DNA of 64,000 bases from Lachnospiraceae bacterium (lineage in GTDB: Bacteria > Bacillota > Clostridia > Lachnospirales > Lachnospiraceae), in NCBI GenBank assembly GCA_022774505.1, contig JALFLW010000030.1, forward strand, positions 32,955 through 96,954, given 5' to 3'. The notes under the pieces were generated by a model, which ran no database searches, had not been told where the DNA came from, and was given only the letters and a program-made list of their open reading frames with translations. The position numbers and the translations under genes are program-made. Positions 8,943 to 17,561 of this stretch are shown here, piece after piece. The stretch's first letter is position 1. Every line of letters begins with the position of its first letter.

Positions 8943-9683
8943 ATGTATCGTTTTTATATCAAACAAGATCAGATAGAGGAGGATATGATCCATATTTGGG
9001 ACTCAGACGTGAATCATATAAAAAATGTATTGCGTTTGGAGCCGGGAGACTGGTTGGTTGCCTGTGACGGACAGGGGACAGATTATATATGCCGGATCAG
9101 CTCTTTAAACCAGGATGAGGTGGCTCTGTCGATAGAGAAAAAGCAGGAGAGCGGAACAGAATTGGATACACACATAACTCTTTTTCAAGGGATACCCAAG
9201 AAAGATAAGATGGAATTTATTATTCAGAAGGCAGTGGAGCTTGGTGTTTATGAAATCGTACCGGTAATGATGAAACGCTGTGTTGTTAAGCTGTCTGAAG
9301 AAAAAAAGATCCAAAAAAAGACGCAGCGGTGGCAGGCAATTGCAGAATCAGCCGCTAAACAGTGTGACCGCGGGATTGTTCCGGTGGTTCATGCCCCTGT
9401 GACAATGGAGCAGGCGTTTGACATGGCATCCACCTTAGAGTACAATATGATACCGTATGAGTTACAGGACGGGATACAGGTATCGAGACAGATCGTAGAG
9501 GAAGCGTGCAGCCGACAGTCCGTAGGGATATTTATCGGACCGGAGGGAGGTCTGGAGAAGGACGAAGTAGAGAGAGCCATGGAAATCGGTGCCAAACCGA
9601 TCACTTTGGGAAAGAGGATACTTCGGACAGAAACAGCAGGTATGGCATTGATTTCCATTATGATGTTTCAACTGCAAAAGTGA
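8943..9683 (+). CDS. rsmE: 16S rRNA (uracil-1498 N3)-methyltransferase RsmE
   Basis: Methylates U1498 of 16S rRNA using SAM. The 246-residue protein has the N-terminal PUA-like part (MYRFYIKQDQ, then VNHIKNVLRLEPGDWLVACDG) and the C-terminal SPOUT knot with GIPKKDKMEFIIQKAVELGV, AAKQCDRG, FIGPEGGLEKDEVE and LGKRILRTETAG. The frame is open from 8910, but the ATG at 8943 has the consensus RBS GAGGAGG upstream and matches the family N-terminus. Followed 9 bp later by the cysteine desulfurase, so probably co-transcribed with it and thiI. Confidence 0.96.
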   Translation: MYRFYIKQDQIEEDMIHIWDSDVNHIKNVLRLEPGDWLVACDGQGTDYICRISSLNQDEVALSIEKKQESGTELDTHITLFQGIPKKDKMEFIIQKAVELGVYEIVPVMMKRCVVKLSEEKKIQKKTQRWQAIAESAAKQCDRGIVPVVHAPVTMEQAFDMASTLEYNMIPYELQDGIQVSRQIVEEACSRQSVGIFIGPEGGLEKDEVERAMEIGAKPITLGKRILRTETAGMALISIMMFQLQK

Positions 9684-9692
9684 GGATAAAAT

Positions 9693-10856
9693 ATGGAAGC
9701 GTATTTAGATAATGCAGCGACCACCCGGGTATTTCCTGAGGTGCGTGATATTATGCTGCAGGTCATGGAGAAGGATTTTGGAAATCCATCTTCCAGACAT
9801 ACAAAAGGAATTGAAGCAGAGGGGTATGTGACAAAAGCGGTACAGCAGATTGCTTCGACCCTGAAGTGTCAGCCTAAGGAGATCGTATTGACTTCTGGGG
9901 GGACGGAGAGCAATAATATGGCACTGATCGGGACTGCTCTTGCGAATCGGAGAGCAGGAAAGCATGTTATAACCACAAGGATCGAGCATGCGTCTGTACA
10001 TGAACCCTTTGGCAGACTGGAGCAGATGGGATATGAGGCACAATATCTTCCTGTGGACAGCAATGGCCGCGTACAGCCGGAAGTGCTGCAGGAGGCAGTA
10101 CGGGAGGATACATTGCTTGTTTCCGTAATGATGGTAAATAATGAAATGGGTGCCGTTGAAGATATTAAAAGGCTTGCTGCAGCAGCCAGACAGAAAAATC
10201 CCAATGTGATATTCCATGTCGATGCGATCCAGGCCTATGGAAAATATAAGATTGTTCCTAAACGTATGGGGATCGATCTGATGTCTGTCAGCGGCCATAA
10301 GATACATGGACCGAAGGGAAGCGGCTTTCTTTATGTACGTGATGGTGTGAAGATCAGTCCTATTATTTTAGGTGGTGGCCAGCAGAGAGGAATGCGTTCC
10401 GGCACAGAGAATGTTCCGGCTATTGCCGGCCTGGGTGAGGCAGTACATCTGATCTATCAGGAGCACAGTGCCAGGGTAGAACGTCTTTATGCCTTGAAGG
10501 AACGACTGATAGCCGGACTTCTCAGGATGGAGGGCGTTACGGTTAATGGGATCAATGATCTGCCATTGACAGAGACAGCTCCTCATATTGTGAGTGCAAG
10601 CTTTGAGGGAATAAAGAGCGAGGTGATGCTGCATGCTTTGGCTCAGGAGGGCGTTTATGTATCTTCGGGGTCAGCCTGTTCCTCGAATCATCCGGAACTG
10701 AGCGGAACATTGAAGGCGATCGGTGTAGATGACAGACTGTTGGATTCAACTTTGCGGTTCAGTTTTTCCGTATTGACGACAGAAGAGGAAGTGGATCACG
10801 CATTGTTGGCAGTTGAAAAGATCCTGCCGCAGCTTCGGCGTTTTGTAAAAAAATAA
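9693..10856 (+). CDS. nifS: Cysteine desulfurase (NifS/IscS family)
   Basis: PLP enzyme removing sulfur from cysteine to give a persulfide for thiolation or Fe-S assembly. The 387 residues show the N-terminal YLDNAATT, the H99-containing RIEHASV, the Schiff-base lysine K203 in SGHKIHGPKG, RSGTEN, and the persulfide Cys C329 in SSGSACSS. The extended C-terminal loop marks it as group I. It sits between rsmE and thiI; the 84-bp step to thiI suggests it supplies sulfur to ThiI for 4-thiouridine, as NifZ does in Bacillus. A wider role is possible. Confidence 0.95.
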   Translation: MEAYLDNAATTRVFPEVRDIMLQVMEKDFGNPSSRHTKGIEAEGYVTKAVQQIASTLKCQPKEIVLTSGGTESNNMALIGTALANRRAGKHVITTRIEHASVHEPFGRLEQMGYEAQYLPVDSNGRVQPEVLQEAVREDTLLVSVMMVNNEMGAVEDIKRLAAAARQKNPNVIFHVDAIQAYGKYKIVPKRMGIDLMSVSGHKIHGPKGSGFLYVRDGVKISPIILGGGQQRGMRSGTENVPAIAGLGEAVHLIYQEHSARVERLYALKERLIAGLLRMEGVTVNGINDLPLTETAPHIVSASFEGIKSEVMLHALAQEGVYVSSGSACSSNHPELSGTLKAIGVDDRLLDSTLRFSFSVLTTEEEVDHALLAVEKILPQLRRFVKK

Positions 10857-10940
10857 AAGCTGCAACAGGCGTGGATGCAAAGAAATAGATTGTACAAGGA
10901 AATGGTATGCCGGATAAGGGCATGGAAATGGAGAAAATAT

Positions 10941-12122
10941 ATGTATCAGGCATTTTTGGTGAAATATGCAGAAATCGGAATTAAAGGAAAAAACAGATAT
11001 AAATTTGAAAATGCACTTTGTCAGCAGATGGAGCGTACTTTGAAGCCGTTAGATGGCGAGTTTGTAGTAGAACGTCAGCAGGGGCGGATCTTTGTGGAGG
11101 CAAAGGGGGATTTTGATGAGGAAGATGTCATTGAGGCATTGCAGCATGTATTTGGTATTTCCGGTATCTGTCCTGTAAATGTGATCGAAGATAAGAGCTG
11201 GGATAATGTTGCTAAAGGGGTTGGAGATTTTGTAGAGCAGCAGTATGAACAGCTTGATTTTACATTCAAGGTGGAATCCAAGAGAAGTGATAAACATTAT
11301 CCAATGACATCACCGGAGGTATGTGTGGAAACGGGGGCATATCTTTTGGATCGTTTTCCGGAGCTTAAGGTTGATGTGCATAAACCTGAGGTGCGTATCT
11401 GGGTGGAAATCCGTGAGAAGGCATATGTTTATTCTAAGGTGATCAAGGGTGCGGGAGGAATGCCTCTGGGAACAAACGGAAGTGCCATGCTTCTTTTGTC
11501 CGGCGGGATTGACAGTCCTGTTGCAGGATATATGATCGCCAAAAGAGGAGTATTTATTGATGCCGTATATTTTCATGCACCGCCATATACCAGTGAGAGA
11601 GCGAAACAGAAGGTTGTTGATCTGGCAGAACTGGTATCGAAGTATACCGGTCCGATCCGTCTCCATGTGGTCAATTTTACGGACATACAGATGTACATTT
11701 ATGAAACATGTCCTCATGAAGAATTGACGATATTGATGCGCCGATATATGATGCGTATTGCACAGACACTTGCCGAAAAAAATGACTGTCTGGGACTGAT
11801 CACGGGAGAGAGTATCGGTCAGGTGGCAAGTCAGACGATGCAGAGTCTGGCTGCAACGAATGAAGTATGTACCCTTCCAGTATATCGTCCTCTGATCGGT
11901 TTTGATAAGCAGGAGATAGTAGAGCTGTCTGAAAAGATCAATACCTATGAGACATCCATTCAGCCATATGAAGACTGCTGTACCATTTTTGTTGCAAAGC
12001 ATCCGGTCACAAAACCGGAATTAAAAATGCTGCATCGTTCAGAGGAAAAGCTTGCGGGCAAAATTGATGAGATGGTTCAGACGGCATTAGATACGGTGGA
12101 GATCATTACAGTCGGTCAGTGA
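10941..12122 (+). CDS. thiI: tRNA 4-thiouridine synthetase ThiI
   Basis: Uses ATP and sulfur from a desulfurase to make s4U8 in tRNA. The 393-residue protein has the N-terminal ferredoxin-like/THUMP region (about 1-165, with FVEAKGDF, DFTFKVESKRSDKHYP) and the PP-loop SGGIDSP (187-193). It ends after the AANH domain with no rhodanese extension, the usual Firmicute form. The start is placed at the ATG 10941 because of the GGAG at 10930-10933; the frame is open to 10875. Partner of the upstream nifS. In organisms with this short form the role in thiazole synthesis is unlikely. Confidence 0.95.
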   Translation: MYQAFLVKYAEIGIKGKNRYKFENALCQQMERTLKPLDGEFVVERQQGRIFVEAKGDFDEEDVIEALQHVFGISGICPVNVIEDKSWDNVAKGVGDFVEQQYEQLDFTFKVESKRSDKHYPMTSPEVCVETGAYLLDRFPELKVDVHKPEVRIWVEIREKAYVYSKVIKGAGGMPLGTNGSAMLLLSGGIDSPVAGYMIAKRGVFIDAVYFHAPPYTSERAKQKVVDLAELVSKYTGPIRLHVVNFTDIQMYIYETCPHEELTILMRRYMMRIAQTLAEKNDCLGLITGESIGQVASQTMQSLAATNEVCTLPVYRPLIGFDKQEIVELSEKINTYETSIQPYEDCCTIFVAKHPVTKPELKMLHRSEEKLAGKIDEMVQTALDTVEIITVGQ

Positions 12123-12153
12123 AAAATGAGAAAATAAGGTATAGAAAAGAAAA

Positions 12154-12214
12154 AGAGAACACCTAAGGGTGTTCTCTGAATTTCTCAAATGGAAAACCTC
12201 AGGAAAACCTGAGG
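12154..12214 (-). terminator. Two hairpins terminating the HPr-like gene (minus strand)
   Basis: Hairpin 1: AGAGAACACC (12154-12163) pairs with 12168-12177 around a TAAG loop, and on the minus strand is followed by TTTTCTTTTC. Hairpin 2: CCTCAGG (12197-12203) pairs with 12208-12214, followed on the minus strand by TTTTCC. Hairpin 1 has the better U-tract. They may also help stop thiI transcripts. Confidence 0.7.
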
Positions 12215-12243
12215 AAACTCATATCATAAAGGTATGTAATAAA

Positions 12244-12477
12244 TTACTCTACGATGTATGGAGCGAGAGTCTTAAGAATCTCATCGATGTTATCATCGTC
12301 ATGGATGTTCAGGTCGATCGCTTTAGAAAGATCCAAACTGAAGATTCCCATGATAGACTTTGCATCAATCACATATCTTCCGGATACCAGATCAAAATCA
12401 GTATTGAAGTTTGTTACATCGTTTACAAATGCCTTAACCTTGTCGATTGAGTTTAAAGAAATCTTTACTGTTTTCAT
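12244..12477 (-). CDS. HPr-like protein lacking the phosphorylatable histidine (Crh-like)
   Basis: A 77-residue HPr-fold protein. The second half aligns with HPr around AKSIMGIFSL, so the regulatory Ser (equivalent of Ser46; S41 here) is kept. The first 25 residues contain no His at all: the usual GIHARPA active site is replaced by NSIDKVKAF. This is the pattern of Bacillus Crh, which works in CcpA-dependent regulation and not in sugar phosphotransfer. The ATG at 12477 is preceded by GAGGAGGTAATAG. The gene is monocistronic with its own promoter and terminators. A regulatory role is inferred. Confidence 0.82.
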   Translation of the reverse strand: MKTVKISLNSIDKVKAFVNDVTNFNTDFDLVSGRYVIDAKSIMGIFSLDLSKAIDLNIHDDDNIDEILKTLAPYIVE

Positions 12478-12511
12478 AACTATTACCTCCTCATTGATTT
12501 TGTTCTCTTTT

Positions 12512-12540
12512 ATACTAGACACAACAGAACAAAAAGTCAA
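12512..12540 (-). promoter_or_regulatory. Sigma-A promoter for the HPr-like gene
   Basis: On the minus strand TTGACT (12540-12535) and TAGTAT (12517-12512) are 17 bp apart, about 30 bp before the Shine-Dalgarno. Confidence 0.65.
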
Positions 12541-12666
12541 TATACAATGTTGCCAAAAAATAATACAAAAAACGGGTGAGGAATGCTATATTTTAGTAAA
12601 ATTACCAAATGATGGTAAAAATTATGTGAAATTTATTAATAATAAAAAGAAAAATGGAGTTAGAAA

Positions 12667-14037
12667 ATGAGAATTGCTTTTTTAACATTGGGATGTAAAG
12701 TTAATTCCTATGAAACGGAAAAAATGAAATTACAATTTGAAACAGAAGGTCATCAGATTGTTTCCTTTTCAGAAAAGGCAGATGTTTATGTAGTCAATAC
12801 ATGTACCGTGACGAATATTGCAGACCGTAAATCGAGAAAAATGCTTCATCGTGCACGTCGCATGAATCCGGCTGCTATCGTGGTGGCTGCCGGCTGCTAT
12901 GTGGATTCTGCCGCAAAAAAGGGCGAAGAGGATGAAAGCGTTGATCTGTTTATCAAAAATGAAGATAAAGGTAAAATGGTTTCTCTGGTTGAAAATAAAT
13001 TGCAGGAAAAGGGAATATTAAATGATGAAAAATGTCCTGAGCATGCAGGGGGAGAAATGTCTGAAAAAGCGGAAAAAGAATTGCATACCAGAGCGTATAT
13101 AAAAATTCAAAACGGATGTAATCAATATTGCAGCTATTGTATCATTCCGTATGTGAGAGGAAAATTGGAGAGCCGTCCGGACGAGGAGATTTTATCAGAA
13201 ACAAAAAAACTGGCAGCGGCAGGTTTTCATGAAATTGTGTTGACAGGGATCCATCTTTCTTCTTTTGGTGTAGACCGTGAATTTGATAAGATCAATGCAG
13301 ACAGTTTTTTGAAATTACAGGGAAAATATCTGCTCGGACTGTTAAGAAAAATGGCAGAGATTCCCGGCATAGAAAGACTGCGGCTTGGATCTCTGGAACC
13401 AAGGATAATTACAGAAGAATTTGTTAAAAAACTGGCAGAAATACCGGAGATATGTCCTCATTTCCATCTCTCTTTGCAGAGTGGCTGTGATGATACCCTG
13501 ATAAGAATGAACCGCCATTATTCGACAGAGGATTATCTGCAGTGTGTAGGGATTTTGAGAAAATATTTTGAGAAACCTGCAGTAACTACAGATATTATTG
13601 TGGGATTTCCGGGAGAGACAGAAACAGAATTTGAAACAACGTGTGAATTTGCAAAAAAGGTCCGCTTTGCACAGATACATGTATTTAAATATTCGAGACG
13701 TCACGGAACGGTGGCAGATAAAATGAAGGAACAAGTGGACGAGCAGATAAAAAATATCCGGAGTGATAAGCTGTTAGCCATTGAAAGAGATCTGGAAAGT
13801 CTGTATCAGGAGAAATTTATGGGACGGACACAAAAGGTTTTATTCGAAGAGGCAGTCCTGATAGATGGAAAAAAATATCTGGTAGGATATAATGAAAGAT
13901 ATGTCAGGACCGGTCTGTTATACGAGGAAGGAAAGTGCGATGAAAGCCTGTGCAACAGTATTGTTTCCGTGAAAGTGACAGGCAGGATAAATGAGGAGAT
14001 TTTGCAGGCGGAAATGGAAAGGGCTTGTAATTTGTAA
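12667..14037 (+). CDS. mtaB: tRNA t6A37 methylthiotransferase MtaB
   Basis: Radical SAM enzyme that converts t6A to ms2t6A at position 37 of tRNA. The 456 residues contain the UPF0004 domain with cluster cysteines C10, C46 and C77, the radical SAM C151-x3-C155-x2-C158 (CNQYCSYC), and a C-terminal TRAM-like part. The GCKVNSYETE N-terminus separates MtaB from MiaB/RimO. The ATG follows AATGGAGTTAGAA. A small inverted repeat, TTACCA-5 bp-TGGTAA (12601-12617), lies in the leader. The stretch 12540-12670 is clearly AT-rich. Confidence 0.94.
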   Translation: MRIAFLTLGCKVNSYETEKMKLQFETEGHQIVSFSEKADVYVVNTCTVTNIADRKSRKMLHRARRMNPAAIVVAAGCYVDSAAKKGEEDESVDLFIKNEDKGKMVSLVENKLQEKGILNDEKCPEHAGGEMSEKAEKELHTRAYIKIQNGCNQYCSYCIIPYVRGKLESRPDEEILSETKKLAAAGFHEIVLTGIHLSSFGVDREFDKINADSFLKLQGKYLLGLLRKMAEIPGIERLRLGSLEPRIITEEFVKKLAEIPEICPHFHLSLQSGCDDTLIRMNRHYSTEDYLQCVGILRKYFEKPAVTTDIIVGFPGETETEFETTCEFAKKVRFAQIHVFKYSRRHGTVADKMKEQVDEQIKNIRSDKLLAIERDLESLYQEKFMGRTQKVLFEEAVLIDGKKYLVGYNERYVRTGLLYEEGKCDESLCNSIVSVKVTGRINEEILQAEMERACNL

Positions 14038-14097
14038 CAAGATATATTACTATATTGGATAGATATGTGTTCGTGAAAGGATGGAGGTAGTGCCATT

Positions 14098-14358
14098 ATG
14101 CAGGAAATCAATAATACACAATATTTTAATGTACAGAAGGATATGGATTTCGAGGTAAAGGATGTCATTGCCCGTATTTACGAGGCGCTGACAGAAAAAG
14201 GCTACAACCCGGTCAATCAGATCGTTGGCTATGTGATGTCGGGAGATCCAACCTATATAACCAGTCATAAGGGAGCGAGAAGTCTTATTATGCGTGTGGA
14301 ACGTGATGAGATCATCGAAGTACTTCTGGAGGATTATATTCAGAACAATTTCAAATAA
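14098..14358 (+). CDS. ireB: IreB family regulatory phosphoprotein (DUF965)
   Basis: An 86-residue protein of the IreB/UPF0297 family. In Enterococcus IreB is phosphorylated by the PASTA kinase IreK and affects cephalosporin tolerance. Landmarks: NTQYFNV (T7 lies in the region phosphorylated in IreB), DVIARIYEALTEKGYNPVNQIVGYVMSGDPTYITSH and RSLIMRVERDEIIEVLLEDY. GGATGGAGG precedes the ATG. It heads the conserved ireB-ruvX-DUF1292 cluster (yrzL-yrrK-yrzB in Bacillus). A possible promoter, TTGTAA (14025) and TACTAT (14048) with 17-bp spacing, lies just before. Confidence 0.93.
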   Translation: MQEINNTQYFNVQKDMDFEVKDVIARIYEALTEKGYNPVNQIVGYVMSGDPTYITSHKGARSLIMRVERDEIIEVLLEDYIQNNFK

Positions 14359-14454
14359 TAAATGATGAAGAGTATCGGTCGGATGTTGTTGGAAAGACAG
14401 AACAACAGGGTCTGTCCTATTTGTTGAAAACGCAGAGTGGAAGGAGAAGTGACA

Positions 14455-14877
14455 ATGAGGATAATGGGGCTGGACTATGGAGATAAAACCGTGGGAGTTG
14501 CCATTAGTGACGAATTGCTGCTGACTGCTCAGCCATTGGAGACGATCCAGAGAGAGAGACCGGCGAAGCTGCGCAAGACATTTGCAAGGATTGATACGCT
14601 GATCGAAGAGTATCAGGTAGACCGGATCGTGCTGGGTCTTCCTAAGAAAATGGATAATCAGGAAGGGGAACGGTGTGAGCGTACCAGAGAGTTTGGTGAA
14701 ATGCTCGCAAAACGAACGGGATTGGAGATCATTTATCAGGATGAGCGTCTGACCACCAAGGAAGCAGATGCCGTATTGGATGAGGGCGGAGTCAGGAAAG
14801 AAAACCGCAAAGAATATATAGACAAGCTGGCTGCGTCATTGATATTACAGGGGTATCTTGAGATGATCGCACAGTAG
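14455..14877 (+). CDS. ruvX: Holliday junction resolvase RuvX (YqgF)
   Basis: RNase H-fold nuclease implicated in Holliday junction resolution and 16S rRNA maturation. 140 residues. Signatures: the first catalytic Asp in MGLDYGDKTVGVAISD, the VLGLPKKMDN segment, and YQDERLTTKEAD containing further active-site residues. The ATG at 14455 lies 8 bp after AAGGAG; an upstream GTG at 14437 is in frame but has no RBS. Middle gene of the conserved yrzL-yrrK-yrzB order. Confidence 0.94.
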   Translation: MRIMGLDYGDKTVGVAISDELLLTAQPLETIQRERPAKLRKTFARIDTLIEEYQVDRIVLGLPKKMDNQEGERCERTREFGEMLAKRTGLEIIYQDERLTTKEADAVLDEGGVRKENRKEYIDKLAASLILQGYLEMIAQ

Positions 14878-14897
14878 GAATGGAGATAATAACGGAT

Positions 14898-15158
14898 ATG
14901 CAGAGTATTAATTTTATTACGGATGAAGGGGAAGAAGTCCCTTTTTATATAATTGAGCAGACTACACTTGCAGGAAAAGATTTTTTGCTGGTAACAGACA
15001 ATGATCAGGAGGATGAAGAAGCAGAAGTCTATATCATGGAGGAGATCAGTGATCAGGATGATCAGACGGTTTATGAATTTGTAGAAAACCAAGCTCAGTT
15101 AGAAGCACTTTCCAAGGTGTTTCAGGAATTATTAGAGGACGTAGATATTCAAATGTAG
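14898..15158 (+). CDS. DUF1292 family protein (YrzB-like)
   Basis: Small acidic protein (86 aa, or 92 if the ATG at 14880 is used) of unknown function, nearly always found after ireB and ruvX. It contains INFITDEGEEVPFYIIEQTTLAGKDFLLVTD and an acidic middle, ending in QELLEDVDI. The ATG at 14898 is preferred: GGAG sits at 14882-14885 and the N-terminus then matches the family. The 14880 start would leave almost no spacing to its RBS. Confidence 0.85.
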   Translation: MQSINFITDEGEEVPFYIIEQTTLAGKDFLLVTDNDQEDEEAEVYIMEEISDQDDQTVYEFVENQAQLEALSKVFQELLEDVDIQM

Positions 15159-15159
15159 A

Positions 15160-15235
15160 AGAGTGCATAAGAAAAAATGCCTGACGGACGATCGGATGTT
15201 CGTAAAGGCTTTGCTTTTGTATGCATTTTTCTGGA
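15160..15235 (+). terminator. Long imperfect hairpin with T-run
   Basis: AAAAATGC near 15172-15180 can pair with GCATTTTT near 15223-15231. An inner imperfect stem (GCCT with AGGC, ACGGAC with GTTCGT) extends it, and T-rich sequence follows. It probably ends the ireB operon or partly attenuates transcription into the RNase J gene. Confidence 0.5.
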
Positions 15236-15284
15236 TTTTATTAATATTTAATCAAGAAATGAAAAAGAAAGGCAGGGTATTTCA

Positions 15285-17213
15285 TTGAAAAAGGATACGG
15301 AAAACAGTGCTGCACAGCACAAAACAGATGGAGAAAAAGGAGCGAAAAAGCTGATAAGAAGAGGAAGAAAGCCGGCAGCAAAGACGGAGCGTGAAATAAA
15401 GGAAACGGCAGAGAAGCCTAAGAAAACCAGAGTGGCAAGGACGGCTAAAAAATCAAAAGAAGAGAAGGAAAGCGTAGCAGCTAAGGCAGATAAAGCAGTT
15501 GCAGAGAAGGTACGCCGTATGACGGAAAAGTCCAATCAGAAACAGAAAGGAAATCTGATCGGGCAGGGACTTAAGATCATACCATTAGGCGGTCTGGAGC
15601 AGATCGGTATGAATATTACGGCATTTGAATATGAGAATGATATTATTGTCGTGGATTGTGGTCTCTCCTTCCCGGGAGATGATATGCTGGGAATTGACCT
15701 GGTTATTCCGGATATCACATATCTGAAGGATAATATAGATAAAGTCAGGGGATTCGTGATCACGCACGGCCATGAGGATCATATTGGTGCGATCCCATAT
15801 GTACTTAAAGAGGTCAATGCACCGATCTATGCGACAAAGCTCACCATGGGGCTGATCGAAAACAAGCTCAAGGAGCATGTAATGCCAAAGCCTGTGAAGA
15901 AAAAGGTGGTAAAATATGGCCAGTCTATTAATCTGGGCTGTTTCCGGGTAGAATTTATCAGGACAAATCATAGTATTTCGGATGCTGCGGCATTGGCAAT
16001 CTTTACTCCGGCAGGAACGATCGTGCATACAGGAGATTTTAAGGTGGATTATACACCGGTCAGAGGAGAGCCGATCGATCTGCAGAGATTTGCAGAGCTT
16101 GGCAAGAAAGGTGTACTTGCTTTGATGGCAGACAGTACCAATGTAATGAAACCGGGCTTTACAATGTCAGAGCGGACCGTTGGTAAAACCTTTGATAATA
16201 TATTTGCGGAGAATACAAAACACCGTATTATCGTGGCAACATTTGCATCTAATGTGGACCGTGTCCAGCAGATTGTCAATTCTGCAGTAAAATATGGACG
16301 TAAAGTAGTCGTTGAGGGCCGCAGCATGGTTAATGTCATTACCACGGCAACGGAGCTGGGATATATTGATATTCCGGATAATACATTGATCGATATGGAT
16401 CAGATGAAAAATTATGTACCGGAGAAGCTGGTGCTGATCACCACGGGAAGTCAGGGTGAGGCAATGGCTGCCCTGTCAAGGATGGCATCTAATCTTCACC
16501 GCAGGATCACGATCGAGCCGGGAGATACGGTTATCTTTAGTTCCCGTCCGATCCCGGGAAATGAAAAGAATGTGGCAAAGGTTGTGAACGAGCTGGCAGC
16601 CAAGGGGGCTAAGGTGATCGAGCAGGACGCACATGTGTCAGGTCATGCAAGTGAGGAAGAGATAAAATTGATCTATGCATTGACAAAACCACAGTATGCG
16701 ATCCCTGTTCACGGAGAATACCGTCATCTGCAGGCTCACGCGGAATTGGCACAGCTTATGGGTGTTCCGAAGGAAAACACCGTGATCCTGTCATCCGGAG
16801 ATGTATTGGAGATTGACAGTGAGCATTGTGCATTGGTCGGCAAGGTACAGGCACAGGGGATCATGGTTGATGGACTGGGCGTTGGTGATGTGGGAAATAT
16901 TGTTCTGAGAGACAGACAGCATTTATCTGAAAACGGACTGATCATTATTGTATTGACGTTAGAGAAGTATACAAATCAGCTGTTGGCAGGACCGGATATT
17001 GTTTCCAGAGGCTTTGTTTATGTTCGTGAGTCGGAATATCTCATGGATGAGGCAAAAAGCATTGTATATGCGGCTTTGGAAAGATGTCTGGACAATCAGG
17101 TGTCAGACTGGTCAAAGATCAAGACCGAGATCAAGGACAGTCTCAGTGATTATCTCTGGAAGAAGATGAAACGAAACCCGATGATCCTGCCGGTTATTAT
17201 GGAGGTTGAATAA
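15285..17213 (+). CDS. rnj: Ribonuclease J with basic RGRKP-containing N-terminal extension
   Basis: Metallo-beta-lactamase/beta-CASP ribonuclease with 5'-exo and endo activity, central to mRNA decay. 642 residues. The extra N-terminus (about 1-92) is Lys/Ala/Glu-rich and includes an AT-hook-like RRGRKPAAKTE (25-35). The catalytic domain begins at LKIIPLGGLEQIGMN, with HGHEDH (161-166), HTGDFK, SRPIPGNEKN and the C-terminal metal ligand in PVHGEYRH. The start is TTG at 15285 behind GGCAGGG; the nearby ATG is out of frame. The normal protein begins around residue 90, so the tail is an addition. ylbF follows after 3 bp. Confidence 0.94.
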   Translation: MKKDTENSAAQHKTDGEKGAKKLIRRGRKPAAKTEREIKETAEKPKKTRVARTAKKSKEEKESVAAKADKAVAEKVRRMTEKSNQKQKGNLIGQGLKIIPLGGLEQIGMNITAFEYENDIIVVDCGLSFPGDDMLGIDLVIPDITYLKDNIDKVRGFVITHGHEDHIGAIPYVLKEVNAPIYATKLTMGLIENKLKEHVMPKPVKKKVVKYGQSINLGCFRVEFIRTNHSISDAAALAIFTPAGTIVHTGDFKVDYTPVRGEPIDLQRFAELGKKGVLALMADSTNVMKPGFTMSERTVGKTFDNIFAENTKHRIIVATFASNVDRVQQIVNSAVKYGRKVVVEGRSMVNVITTATELGYIDIPDNTLIDMDQMKNYVPEKLVLITTGSQGEAMAALSRMASNLHRRITIEPGDTVIFSSRPIPGNEKNVAKVVNELAAKGAKVIEQDAHVSGHASEEEIKLIYALTKPQYAIPVHGEYRHLQAHAELAQLMGVPKENTVILSSGDVLEIDSEHCALVGKVQAQGIMVDGLGVGDVGNIVLRDRQHLSENGLIIIVLTLEKYTNQLLAGPDIVSRGFVYVRESEYLMDEAKSIVYAALERCLDNQVSDWSKIKTEIKDSLSDYLWKKMKRNPMILPVIMEVE

Positions 17214-17216
17214 TCT

Positions 17217-17561
17217 ATGAGTGGAGAGACGCAGGTTTTGATGGAGCAAATGGTGGATGCCATAAAACGGACACAGGAATATAATCAATACCAGACGCTT
17301 TTAGAAAGTGTAAAAAAGCATCCGGATATTTATCGGCGGATCGGAGAATTTCGTCGTGGAAGTATCTATTTTCAAATGACGGACCACGCAAACCCGATTG
17401 AGGAGAATAATGCACTGCAGAAGGAATTTGCGGATCTGCAGACGAATGGACTTGCCAATGAATTTCTGGCGGCAGAGCATCAATATTGTATGATGATCAA
17501 AAAGCTGCAGGGATATTTTTTGGACAATCTGGATCTGGAACTGGAGTTTTTGGATGAGTAG
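17217..17561 (+). CDS. YlbF/YmcA family protein
   Basis: A 114-residue all-helical protein of the Com_YlbF family. In Bacillus YlbF, YmcA and YaaT form an Fe-S-containing complex that steers RNase Y and affects competence, biofilm formation and sporulation. The segments EYNQYQTLLESVKKHPDIYRRIGEFRRG and NGLANEFLAAEHQYCMMIKKLQ fit the family. It begins 3 bp after RNase J and overlaps the next gene by 8 bp, so it is translationally linked to an RNA-decay enzyme. Only this YlbF member is in the window. Confidence 0.85.
   Translation: MSGETQVLMEQMVDAIKRTQEYNQYQTLLESVKKHPDIYRRIGEFRRGSIYFQMTDHANPIEENNALQKEFADLQTNGLANEFLAAEHQYCMMIKKLQGYFLDNLDLELEFLDE

Noticed and set aside
12254..12670. 138-residue plus-strand ORF opposite the HPr-like gene
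   Set aside because: It is antisense to a recognisable HPr fold, has no RBS or family features and runs into the mtaB leader.
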